Made by a program: the position numbers and the translations under genes
The notes under the pieces: generated by a model
What the model saw: only the letters and a program-made list of their open reading frames with translations
Told to the model about the DNA's origin: nothing
Database searches by the model: none
Part shown: positions 44,596-52,421 of the stretch, in pieces
Layout of the letters: each line of letters begins with the position of its first letter
Position numbering within the stretch: position 1 is the first letter of the stretch
Assembly (NCBI GenBank): GCA_963771655.1
Contig: CAVYUG010000006.1
Span: forward strand, 434,001 to 498,000
Reading direction: 5' to 3'
DNA: 64,000 nucleotides
Source: JAWVFM01 sp963771655
Lineage (GTDB): Bacteria; Actinomycetota; Thermoleophilia; Solirubrobacterales; 70-9

Positions 44596-44985
44596 ATGTT
44601 GGCGCAGATGGGCGACACCATGACATCGAGCGCGTCGGAGGCCTCTGAGGCGACCGCCGCGCTCGCGCGGATGCACGAGATGTCCGGCGACCTGCGCGGC
44701 TGCGCGATCCTGGCCTCGGACGGCAAGGTCCTCGCGGCGAGCGGCGAGTCCGAGCGATGGGGGCGGGCGGGAGCCGAGCTCCTCGGCGCCGCCGACGCGG
44801 CGCGCGGCGAGCCGGTGGCGCGGGTCCACGTCGCCACGGCCGACGGGGAGGCGTTCGCGCTTCGCGAGGGCGGCCTCGCGATCGTCGCGGTCGCCGACCG
44901 CTTCGCGCTCGCCTCGTTGATGCTCTTCGACATGCGAATGGTGCTTCGCGACCTCGCGAAGGCGCTCGAATCGAGGGGGTCCTGA
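44596..44985 (+). CDS. Roadblock/LC7-like protein
   Basis: A 129-residue protein; ATG codons at 44596 and 44608 are both possible starts. After a short helix (AALARMHEMSG) it has GCAILASDGKVLAASGESERW and a beta strand with GEPVARVHVATADGEAFALREGGLAIVAVADRFALASLMLFDMRMVLRDL, the alpha-beta pattern of roadblock/longin domains. In actinobacteria these act with small GTPases or as dimeric signalling platforms. No GTPase gene is beside it. Confidence 0.7.
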   Translation: MLAQMGDTMTSSASEASEATAALARMHEMSGDLRGCAILASDGKVLAASGESERWGRAGAELLGAADAARGEPVARVHVATADGEAFALREGGLAIVAVADRFALASLMLFDMRMVLRDLAKALESRGS

Positions 44986-45194
44986 TGCAGAAGCCCCACC
45001 GCGTCGTCATCCAGGCCGTCACCGGGTACGCCGACGAGGCGGCGGCGTACCTGCGCCGGCGCCGGCTCACGCGGGAGCCCTACGCGCGGCTCTGGTGGCC
45101 GGGCGATCACGGCGCGGCCTTCGACGCCTCTACGGAAGAGGGGCGAGCCCTGTTCCTCGCCGCCTCGCATCTGATCGACACGGCGAGCGAATGA
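44985..45194 (+). CDS. Small uncharacterised protein
   Basis: A 69-residue protein whose ATG shares one base with the previous stop (TGATG), while its own stop overlaps tldD (ATGA). That coupling on both sides makes it a real gene. The sequence is compact (VVIQAVTGYADEAAAYLRRRRLTREPYARLWWPGDHG) with no known motif. It may be a small partner of the roadblock protein or TldD. Confidence 0.65.
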   Translation: MQKPHRVVIQAVTGYADEAAAYLRRRRLTREPYARLWWPGDHGAAFDASTEEGRALFLAASHLIDTASE

Positions 45195-46603
45195 GCGGCG
45201 CTCGACGAAACGGCGCGCCTTTGCTCCCCGCCGAGCTTGCGGAGCGCATCCTCGCGCGCGCCCTTCGCTCTGGCGGCGACCTCGCCGAGCTCTACTGCGA
45301 GGACCGGGCGGGGTTCGGCCTCGCGATCGACGAGTCGCGCGTTGAGCGGGTGCAGCGCGGCGGCGAGCGCGGGGCCGGCGTGCGGGTCGTCGCCGGCGAC
45401 ACCACCTACTTCGCCCACGTCGACGGGCTCGCCGAGGGCGACCTCGAGCGCGCGGCCGACGCGGCCGCCGCCGCGCTCGGCGCCGAGCGCCGCGAGCCAC
45501 ACGCGCTCGCGGCCGGCGGCGCACCCGACCTGCAGGACGTGGCCGTCGATCCCGCCGAGGTGCCGGCCGAGCGGAAGGCCGAGCTCCTTCGCGCCTGCGA
45601 CGAGCGGGCCCGAGGCGCGGGCGGGGAGATCGCGCAGGTCATGGCGAGCTACGCCGAGGGCCGCCGCCGCGTTCTCGTCGCCAACTCCGACGGCCGTTTC
45701 GCGAGCGACGACCGCACGCGCGTGCGGCTCGGTGTGCAGACCGTGGCGCGGCGCGGCGACCGGGTCGAGACCGGCTTCGAGACGCTCGGCGGCCACCGGG
45801 GCTTCGAGCTCGTCGACGGCGGGGCGGGGGAGGAGATCGCCGACCAGGCCGCGGCCATCGCGCTGACGCTCCTCGACGCCGACCCCGCCCCGGCAGGGGC
45901 GATGCCGGTGGTGGTGGGCGGCGGGTTCGGCGGGGTGCTCTTCCACGAGATGACCGGCCACGGCCTCGAGGCCGACCACGTCCAGAAGGGCGCATCGGTC
46001 TACGCGGGCAAGCTCGGCGAGAAGGTGGCGGGGGATCACCTCACGGCCTACGACGACGGCACCCTCCCCGGCGAATGGGGCACCGACGGCATCGACGACG
46101 AGGGGACGCCGACCCAGCGCACGGCCGTGATCGAGGGCGGGGTCCTCACCGCCCTCCTCTACGACCTGCTGCGCGCGCGCAAGGACTCGGTCGACTCCAC
46201 CGGCAACGGTCGCCGCGAGAGCTTCCGCCACCTCCCGATCCCGCGGATGACCAACACCTTCATCGCCCCGGGCGAGGCGAGCCCGGAGGAGCTGATCGGC
46301 TCGGTCGACCGCGGCTTCTACGCCAAGAGCTTCGCCGGCGGCCAGGTCGACCCGACCACGGGCGACTTCGTCTTCGGCGTCTCCGAGGGCTACCTCATCG
46401 AGGGCGGGAACGTCGGCAAAGCCTGCCGCGGCGCGACGCTGATCGGCAACTGCCTCGATGCCCTGAGCCGCATCGACGCCGTCGCGTCGGACTTCGACAT
46501 GAAGACGGGCTTCTGCGGCAAGGCGGGCCAGCGCGTCCCGGTGGGCACCGGCCAGGGCCACGTGCTGATCGGCGAGCTGACGGTGGGCGGGACCGCGGTC
46601 TAG
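45191..46603 (+). CDS. tldD: TldD-type metalloprotease subunit
   Basis: A 470-residue subunit of the TldD/TldE protease. The zinc site is HEMTGHGLEADH (H-E-x-x-x-H) near residue 253, and the C-terminal Cys of DMKTGFCGKAGQ is in the usual region. TldD/E completes maturation of modified peptides such as microcin B17 and degrades unfolded peptides. The partner subunit is encoded at 47802, separated by an inverted regulatory-type gene. Start: ATG overlapping the small upstream gene. Confidence 0.93.
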   Translation: MSGARRNGAPLLPAELAERILARALRSGGDLAELYCEDRAGFGLAIDESRVERVQRGGERGAGVRVVAGDTTYFAHVDGLAEGDLERAADAAAAALGAERREPHALAAGGAPDLQDVAVDPAEVPAERKAELLRACDERARGAGGEIAQVMASYAEGRRRVLVANSDGRFASDDRTRVRLGVQTVARRGDRVETGFETLGGHRGFELVDGGAGEEIADQAAAIALTLLDADPAPAGAMPVVVGGGFGGVLFHEMTGHGLEADHVQKGASVYAGKLGEKVAGDHLTAYDDGTLPGEWGTDGIDDEGTPTQRTAVIEGGVLTALLYDLLRARKDSVDSTGNGRRESFRHLPIPRMTNTFIAPGEASPEELIGSVDRGFYAKSFAGGQVDPTTGDFVFGVSEGYLIEGGNVGKACRGATLIGNCLDALSRIDAVASDFDMKTGFCGKAGQRVPVGTGQGHVLIGELTVGGTAV

Positions 46604-46606
46604 CGT

Positions 46607-47623
46607 CTACGGCGCGGCCTGTCCTGGGCCGGCTCGTCTCACCTCGGTACTGGCGCGGCCGAGAAGGTCGTCGGCGTTCTCGCTGCGATCCCACTCGGCG
46701 ATGCGGAATACCGGCGGCACGTGGTCGCCGATGGTCGCGTCCAACGAGAGGCGGGCGACCCGCATGAGGTGCCGCGCCGTGGCGACCCCGGAGTTGTGAT
46801 CGGCTCCCGGCATGATCACCAGGAGCTCGGAGTCGCTCAGCCGCCCGACGAAGTCGTAGGGCTGCCCGGCCTCGGCCACCACCTGGCCCATGATGGCCAT
46901 GAGGCGGCCGATCGCGCTGCCGCTCGCCGCGCTGTCGGGAAAGCTGACGAAGCAGAGCGAGACCGGCTCTCTCGAGAGGCCGCAGCGTGAGAGCTCGGAC
47001 GCGAGGGCACCCCTGATCTCGCCCTGTTCGAGGCAGGACGCGGTCACGGCCCCCGCGTGCCCACCGCCGTCATGGTTCGATGCGGCGCTCAGGAGGCAGA
47101 TGCTGGCGATGGAAGCGAACCGGCGGGTCAGCTCGACGAGCGGATCGGGCGGGTCGGCCGGCGCATCCAGGGCGGCGCACAGCGCTGCGCCGGGGAGGCC
47201 CGCGATCCGCACGCGAAGCCCGACGTAGTCGCAGGTCGAACCGCCTTCGCGCCTGCTCTTCCACATGAAGTCGGTGCCGGGGTCGAGGGCTGAGCCCGCC
47301 CCGGCCCTGAGCTCCGCCACGAGGCTCTCGAGGGCGGCGCTGTCGGGCCCATCCGGGGTCGTCTCGTAGAGCCAGCTTTGGCCGACCGCGGTTCCCTGCC
47401 ACCCGCCGGTCGCGAGCATCGCCGTGGACGCTCCGACGCTGCCGCCGTACTCCGCCGCGAGCGCCTGCAGGGCCTCATCGAGGTCCGCGCTGTTCGCCAC
47501 CGCCTGGACGGATCCGGCGAACCCGGTTCGTATCGACTCATCGGAGCTCGACGGATCCGACGCGCGCCAAGGCCGACCCCTGCCGTTTCGACCTGACTGC
47601 CCGGGGCTGACGCCCTCTGGCAT
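46607..47623 (-). CDS. GAF-like plus degenerate GGDEF protein
   Basis: A 338-residue protein from the ATG at 47623, with GGAGG upstream. Residues about 45-200 resemble a GAF sensor domain. The C-terminal part follows a GGDEF fold (SLCFVSFPDS, MAIMGQVVAEAGQPYDFVGRLSDSELLVIMPGADH, ATARHLM). The signature is SDSEL, not GGDEF, so cyclase activity is unlikely. It might bind c-di-GMP or simply dimerise. It sits inverted between tldD and tldE. Confidence 0.65.
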   Translation of the reverse strand: MPEGVSPGQSGRNGRGRPWRASDPSSSDESIRTGFAGSVQAVANSADLDEALQALAAEYGGSVGASTAMLATGGWQGTAVGQSWLYETTPDGPDSAALESLVAELRAGAGSALDPGTDFMWKSRREGGSTCDYVGLRVRIAGLPGAALCAALDAPADPPDPLVELTRRFASIASICLLSAASNHDGGGHAGAVTASCLEQGEIRGALASELSRCGLSREPVSLCFVSFPDSAASGSAIGRLMAIMGQVVAEAGQPYDFVGRLSDSELLVIMPGADHNSGVATARHLMRVARLSLDATIGDHVPPVFRIAEWDRSENADDLLGRASTEVRRAGPGQAAP

Positions 47624-47788
47624 TTTTTGTTGTCCTCCATCCGGTCCAACGTGCGTCAGCAAGTGCTGCCGTTCGTCGGCGCCTGTGGCTTATCCGCCCG
47701 TCGGTCGGCTTCGCGTAAGCCCGGTGCTTCCGCCGTCGTCTCCCGGGGGCCAGTCCAGGGTACTCCTCTGCCGACGCGAGGGCGGGAC

Positions 47789-47804
47789 TATTCTGATCGC
47801 GATG
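47789..47804 (+). promoter_or_regulatory. Leaderless promoter of tldE
   Basis: TATTCT (47789-47794) lies seven bases before the ATG at 47802. It is in the 178-base gap shared with the divergent GGDEF-type gene, where I see no other feature. Confidence 0.5.
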
Positions 47805-49157
47805 CTGGAGGAGGTGGCAGGTCGCGCCGTGGATGCCGCGCTCGGCGCCGGCGCCGAGGCGGCGGAGGCCTACGCGGAGGACTCGACCAAGCGCGAGGTG
47901 CGGGTCTTCGGCGGTGAGGTCGAGAGCCTCACGGAGGCCGGCGAGCGCGGGGTGGGCGTGCGCTCGTGGACCGGAGGCCGAGTCGGCTACGCCTACACCA
48001 CCGACCTCTCCGACGAGGGCCTTCGCAGCCTCGGTGCCGACTCGGCGGAGGCGGCGCGGATCGCCGACGCCGACGAGTTCGCCGCTCCGCCGGAGGCCAA
48101 CGGCGCCGCGCCCCAGATCGAGGGCCTGGCCGACCCGTCGGTCGGGGAGTGGAACACCGAGCGCAAGGTCGAGCTCGCGAAGGCCGTGGAGTCGGTCGCG
48201 CGCGAGGCCGACGAGCGCATCGAGGCGATCGAGACCGCCGTCTACGTCGACGAGGAGGCGCGCGTCGCGCTCGCGTGCTCCACCGGCCTCGCCGGCGCGT
48301 ACGAGGCCACAGCCGCCTACGCCTACCTCCAGGCGATCGCCGCCGGCGGCGGCGATCGCCAGACCGGTCTCGGCTTCGGGATGGGCCGCGGCCCCGGCGA
48401 CCTCGACGCCGAGGCGATCGGCCGCGAGGCGGCCGATCGCGCCACCGCTCTCCTCGGCGCGACCAAGCCCGCCTCGCGAAGCTGCCCCGTGGTCCTCGAC
48501 GAGACGGTGGCCGCGAGCTTCTTCGGCTTCATCGGCGGCGTTCTGTGCGCCGACGCCACCCAGCGCGGGCGCTCGCCGTTCGCCGGGCGCCTGGGGGAGG
48601 AGATCGGCTCGGCCGCCCTCACCCTCGCCGACGACGCCACCGACCCCGCAGGGCTCGCGACCACGCCGATCGACGGCGAGGGCGCCGCGCGCCGGCGCAC
48701 GGCCCTGATCGAGGCAGGCACGCTCGCCGCCTACCTCCACGACTCCTACACCGCGCGCCGGGAGGGCGGAGAGGCCCGCTCCACCGCCAGCGCCTCGCGC
48801 TCGGGCTATCGCTCGCCCCCGTCGGTCTCGACCTCGAACCTCATCGTCGAGCCGGGCTCTGCCGCCTTCGAGGAGCTCCTGGGCGAGGCGGGCGACGGCG
48901 TCTACGTCACCGACGTCGCGGGCCTTCACTCGGGCGTCAACCCGGTATCGGGCACGTTCTCGGTCGGCGCCACCGGTCGCCTCATCTCCGGCGGTGAGCT
49001 CGCCGATGCGGCCGACGAGTTCACGATCGCCTCCGACCTCGCCTCGATGCTGAAGGCCGTGCGCGCCACCGGCGCCGGGGCGCGCTGGGTGCCATTCGGC
49101 GGCTCGGTGAAGACGCCGCCGGTGCTGATCGCCGAGATGGCGATCGGCGGCGCCTAG
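47802..49157 (+). CDS. tldE: TldE/PmbA-type protease subunit
   Basis: A 451-residue non-catalytic partner of TldD. It shares the fold (EDSTKREVRVFGGEVESLTEAGERGVGVRSW, VVLDETVAASFFGFIGGVLCADATQRGRSPFAGRLGEEIGS, GATGRLISGGELADAADEFTIASDLASMLKAV). The zinc-ligand His residues are replaced, as in other PmbA subunits. The ATG at 47802 fits a leaderless transcript. A short gene follows with three bases between. Confidence 0.92.
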   Translation: MLEEVAGRAVDAALGAGAEAAEAYAEDSTKREVRVFGGEVESLTEAGERGVGVRSWTGGRVGYAYTTDLSDEGLRSLGADSAEAARIADADEFAAPPEANGAAPQIEGLADPSVGEWNTERKVELAKAVESVAREADERIEAIETAVYVDEEARVALACSTGLAGAYEATAAYAYLQAIAAGGGDRQTGLGFGMGRGPGDLDAEAIGREAADRATALLGATKPASRSCPVVLDETVAASFFGFIGGVLCADATQRGRSPFAGRLGEEIGSAALTLADDATDPAGLATTPIDGEGAARRRTALIEAGTLAAYLHDSYTARREGGEARSTASASRSGYRSPPSVSTSNLIVEPGSAAFEELLGEAGDGVYVTDVAGLHSGVNPVSGTFSVGATGRLISGGELADAADEFTIASDLASMLKAVRATGAGARWVPFGGSVKTPPVLIAEMAIGGA

Positions 49158-49160
49158 CCG

Positions 49161-49430
49161 ATGGGCTGGCGGGATCGCTTCTCTCGCCGGCGCACCGGGC
49201 GTGCCGACGAGCTTCACGTCGGCGACCCCCGCTTCGACGATTGGCCGGTGGTCCGCGACTTCGAGGAGCTTCCCGCGGCGCGCGCCTGGCACCGGCACCT
49301 CGCAGAGCGCGGCGTCGAGGCGGCGCTCACCGCCGACTGGCCGCTCGACGAGTTCGGCCGCGGCGACATCGCTCTGCGGGTCGAGCCCGGGCGGTGGAGC
49401 GAGGCCGACGAGCTTCTCTCCGAGCCCTAG
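49161..49430 (+). CDS. Small uncharacterised protein downstream of tldE
   Basis: An 89-residue protein (MGWRDRFSRRRTGRADELHVGDPRFDDWPVVRDFEELPAARAWHRHLAERG). It is charged and soluble, with no signal or known motif. The ATG comes three bases after the tldE stop, so it is cotranscribed. It may assist the TldD/E protease, but only position suggests this. Confidence 0.6.
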   Translation: MGWRDRFSRRRTGRADELHVGDPRFDDWPVVRDFEELPAARAWHRHLAERGVEAALTADWPLDEFGRGDIALRVEPGRWSEADELLSEP

Positions 49431-49433
49431 CGG

Positions 49434-49482
49434 CCTGAAAGCCCTCGTTCAGGAGTCATAAGACCGCGAGCCCGCGAGGGCT
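49434..49482 (+). promoter_or_regulatory. Candidate pseudoknot in the leader of the LysM peptidase gene
   Basis: CCTGAA (49434-49439) and TTCAGG (49448-49453) form a stem whose eight-base loop AGCCCTCG (49440-49447) is perfectly complementary to CGAGGGCT (49475-49482). This can fold as a pseudoknot or as two alternative helices. It lies directly before the peptidase Shine-Dalgarno region. I do not recognise the c-di-AMP riboswitch that often precedes such genes. Confidence 0.3.
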
Positions 49483-49529
49483 GGCGCGACGGGCCGCGAA
49501 GCCCCTCCGCAGACACCGAAAGGAGCACC

Positions 49530-50378
49530 GTGCGCACGCTTAGGCGCGCTGCGGTAGGGACGCTCCTGGGGGTCGTCGCGGCGCTTGCGCCCGCCGCGGC
49601 CCCGGCGTCCGCTGCCACGGCGTACACAGTTCCATACGGCGAGGCCCTCTCGAGCCTCGCGGCCTCGAACGGCCTCACGGCCGATCAGCTCGCGTCGTGG
49701 AACGGCCTCTCCGCGTACTCCTACATCGCAGCGGGCCAGACCATCTACATCCCGGTGCCGAGCGAGGTGGGCGTGAGCACGACCTCGACGGCCTCGACGT
49801 CCACCGCGACGACGAGCACCGCCGGCAGCCACACCGTCGTCACCGGCGAGACGCTGTCGTCGATCGCCGCGGCGAACGGCGTCTCCGCCGATTCGCTCGC
49901 CGCCGCCAACGGCCTCTCGCTCACCTCGATCATCTACTCGGGCCAGACGCTCGCGATCCCGGCGGCGAGCACGTCGACCGCCACCGGCTCGACGGCGACG
50001 AGCTCGAGCGCCTCCGCCTCCGGCCTCGCGCCGATCTACTGCCCCTGCGGCACCGACTACCTGAACTCATCGGCGGCCGCGCAGTGGGACGCGATGCGCC
50101 AGGACTCCATCGCCACGTACGGCGTCGACATCTACCCGAACGGTCCGCTCTCCGCGTATCGCACCTACGACCAGCAGGCCTACCTCTACAACCTCTATCT
50201 GAGCGGCCAGGGCGCGCCCGCGAACCCGCCCGGCACCTCGCCGCACGAGTACGGCAACTCGGTCGACCTCGCGAGCCCGGAGATGCGCAACATCGTCGAC
50301 TCGATCGGCGGCCAGTTCGGCTGGGGCAAGATCTACGGCCCCACCGAGTGGTGGCACGTGGACTACCTCGGCGGCTAG
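49530..50378 (+). CDS. Secreted LysM-repeat D,D-carboxypeptidase (VanY family)
   Basis: A 282-residue exported cell-wall enzyme starting at GTG after AAAGGAG. Signal peptide 1-29 (ASA-A). Two LysM repeats follow (AYTVPYGEALSSLAASNGLTADQLASWNGL and HTVVTGETLSSIAAANGVS), separated by Ser/Thr linkers. The M15 peptidase domain has the zinc ligands in SPHEYGNSVDLA and EWWHVDY, plus SAYRTYDQQAYLY. It trims D-Ala from peptidoglycan stems while bound by LysM. Confidence 0.92.
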   Translation: MRTLRRAAVGTLLGVVAALAPAAAPASAATAYTVPYGEALSSLAASNGLTADQLASWNGLSAYSYIAAGQTIYIPVPSEVGVSTTSTASTSTATTSTAGSHTVVTGETLSSIAAANGVSADSLAAANGLSLTSIIYSGQTLAIPAASTSTATGSTATSSSASASGLAPIYCPCGTDYLNSSAAAQWDAMRQDSIATYGVDIYPNGPLSAYRTYDQQAYLYNLYLSGQGAPANPPGTSPHEYGNSVDLASPEMRNIVDSIGGQFGWGKIYGPTEWWHVDYLGG

Positions 50379-50467
50379 CCGCAGCGCGTTACATACGCCA
50401 CGTTGTTGCCTTGTTTCCGCGCCATAGCGCGGGGTAGGGCCATGGAAACGGAAGGAGACCGAAAACC

Positions 50468-50770
50468 ATGGCCACGAAGATCGACAACGACCTGTTCAAG
50501 CGCATGCGTGACCTCGGCGTGAGGAAGAGCCGCGCGAAGAAGGTCGCGGAGGCGATCCGCAACAGCCCCAAGAAGGCGCCGAAGCCGGCGCGCAAGGCGA
50601 TCGCCGACCTCCAGGGCGCCGCGTACGAGATCCAGGACCGGATCCAGGGCGGCCCGCAGAAGCGCAAGGCGGCGGCGAAGAAGGCCGCGCGGACGCGCAA
50701 GCTGAAGGCGAAGAAGCGGAGCGAGTCCGCGAAGAAGGGCGCGAAGACGCGGGCGAAGGCCGCGGCTTAG
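50468..50770 (+). CDS. Lysine-rich small basic protein
   Basis: A 100-residue protein with an AAGGAG ribosome-binding site. Residues 1-55 are helical (DNDLFKRMRDLGVRKSRAKKVAEAIRNSPKK). The last 40 residues are an Ala/Lys tail (KRKAAAKKAARTRKLKAKK and similar) like those of eukaryotic H1 and actinobacterial HupB. A nucleic-acid-binding role is likely from charge. A strong terminator follows at 50843. Confidence 0.75.
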   Translation: MATKIDNDLFKRMRDLGVRKSRAKKVAEAIRNSPKKAPKPARKAIADLQGAAYEIQDRIQGGPQKRKAAAKKAARTRKLKAKKRSESAKKGAKTRAKAAA

Positions 50771-50842
50771 CGCTCGCCCTCGAAGCGTCCTGGCGTGTAC
50801 CGGCCTGGACGGGTCTAAGCCGGACAGGTTGAGGTAGAAGTG

Positions 50843-50874
50843 AGCGAAGCCCGCAAATTGCGGGCTTCGCTGTT
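50843..50874 (+). terminator. Rho-independent terminator
   Basis: AGCGAAGCCCGCAA (50843-50856) pairs perfectly with TTGCGGGCTTCGCT (50858-50871), followed by GTTT. It ends the basic-protein transcript. The rest of the 233-base gap to the sigma-factor gene shows nothing I can name. Confidence 0.75.
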
Positions 50875-51003
50875 TCCGGGCCGTCGCTATTTGCGAGATT
50901 TCTCGCCACCAGCTCCGACGCGGCCTCGTACGATCGCGTAGCTCTCCCGTCCCGAGCGGGGGGCGCACTCCGACCGCTTGGGGTTTGAGGTCGGTAGAGA
51001 GGG

Positions 51004-52407
51004 ATGGCTAGTCGAATCGGGGTTGTCGAGTCAGCGTCGGATGGCGTAAGGACCGAAGATCGGTCGACCGTTGATCGATCCTGGAAGGAACGGTCGGGTC
51101 GCCTCTACCAGGAGTTCCGCTCGCCCTCGATGCGGATGGTGCGGCGGGCTTTCGGGCGCGCCTTCGACGACGACGAGGTCGAGGACATCTATGGCAACGC
51201 TTGGCTCGGCACCCTGCGGTCGCTCGAGCGCCGGCACGCGGACCTGTCGGACGAGGACATTCGGAAGTACGTCTTCACGGCCGTCGCGAATCACGCGAGC
51301 AAGGAGCTGCGCCGCCGCGGGCGGCGACCCACGGCGCCCTTGGACGCCGTCGGCGAAATTCCTGATCTGGCTCCTGCCCCCGAGGATCGTGCGGCCAGCG
51401 CGGATGAGCGGCAGCTGGCGCGCGATCTCTTGGCCTCCCTGCCCGCCCGGCGCCGCGCGGTCATGTTGCTGCGCTACGGGTGCGGCCTCGAGCCACGCCA
51501 GATCTGCGCCCTCGTCACCGGCCTCACGGCCCGCTCCTACCGCAAGGAGATCACTCGCGGCATCGATGAGCTGACCGAGAAGCTTCGGCTGGTCGAGCGC
51601 GGCGACTGGTGTGCCGAGCGCGAGTCGCTCATGAAGGCGTTCGCCGCCGGGCTCGCGAGCGAGGACGAAAGCCGCGCAGCCCGTCACCACCTGTCCCGGT
51701 GCCGCGAATGCTCGGAGCTCGTCGGACGACTGACTGGCCACCTCCATGATCTCGGCGGCGCCCTGACGATGCCGGCGGCCCTCGACGGAGTCGCCCACGG
51801 CGACTCGATCCACGATCGCGTGATCGCCCTCGGCGATCGAGTCCGTGAAGCGGTTTCCGGCCCGCTCGCAAGCACCGACGGCGCGCCGCTCACCGCCAGT
51901 GGCGCCGCCCGTGGGGGCGGAGCGGCAGGCGCGGGCATGCTGGCGAAGCTCGCCGGTGTCGGAGGAGGCAAGCTGATCATGGCGTGCCTGGCAGGTGGCG
52001 CCGTCGCCACGACCTGTGCGGCGACAGGCGTGCTTCCGAGCCTCGCAGTGCCCGATCTCGACACGGCGACCAAAGAGGTCGCCACCAGGCAGAAGCCGGG
52101 ACCCGCGGCGACCAAAGCGGACATTCCGCCGACGCGCGATCGTCCAATCGGCGGCGCTGCGTTCGCAGCCGCAGCTCAGGCGGAGCCGGCGACCACGTCT
52201 CCGACGCCTCGCCAGGCCCCGGAGCCAGTCGCCGATCAAACGACAGCGTCGGTCGCGCCTGAACGCACGACACCGCTCGCCCCCACGACTCCGCCCGTCC
52301 AGCAGCAGTTCGGCGTCCCAGCTGCGACGCCACCAGCCGAAGGCTCGGGTGGGGGTGGGGCCACTTCTACGGGGGGCGGCCCGGCTCAACAGGAATTCGG
52401 ACCGTGA
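51004..52407 (+). CDS. ECF sigma factor fused to a zinc-finger anti-sigma-like and membrane segment
   Basis: A 467-residue protein with an ATG after GAGAGGG. Residues 30-100 match sigma region 2 (MRMVRRAFGRAFDDDEVEDIYGNAWLGTL) and 135-190 match region 4 (LLASLPARRRAVMLLRYGCGLEPRQICALVTG). Then comes HHLSRCREC near residue 226, the H-x3-C-x2-C zinc motif normally found in separate anti-sigma factors. A hydrophobic segment follows near 325 (LIMACLAGGAVATTCAATGVL), then a Pro/Thr-rich tail of 120 residues likely to lie outside the membrane. One polypeptide thus combines sigma factor, zinc finger and possible membrane anchor. A secreted protein gene follows. Confidence 0.8.
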   Translation: MASRIGVVESASDGVRTEDRSTVDRSWKERSGRLYQEFRSPSMRMVRRAFGRAFDDDEVEDIYGNAWLGTLRSLERRHADLSDEDIRKYVFTAVANHASKELRRRGRRPTAPLDAVGEIPDLAPAPEDRAASADERQLARDLLASLPARRRAVMLLRYGCGLEPRQICALVTGLTARSYRKEITRGIDELTEKLRLVERGDWCAERESLMKAFAAGLASEDESRAARHHLSRCRECSELVGRLTGHLHDLGGALTMPAALDGVAHGDSIHDRVIALGDRVREAVSGPLASTDGAPLTASGAARGGGAAGAGMLAKLAGVGGGKLIMACLAGGAVATTCAATGVLPSLAVPDLDTATKEVATRQKPGPAATKADIPPTRDRPIGGAAFAAAAQAEPATTSPTPRQAPEPVADQTTASVAPERTTPLAPTTPPVQQQFGVPAATPPAEGSGGGGATSTGGGPAQQEFGP

Positions 52408-52421
52408 ACAAAAGGAGCAGC

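Noticed and set aside
47624..47801. A c-di-GMP riboswitch in the gap before the GGDEF-like gene
   Set aside because: The conserved GEMM blocks are not present; only a leaderless promoter is visible.
49431..49529. A c-di-AMP (ydaO) riboswitch before the LysM peptidase
   Set aside because: The gap is under 100 bases and lacks the conserved core.
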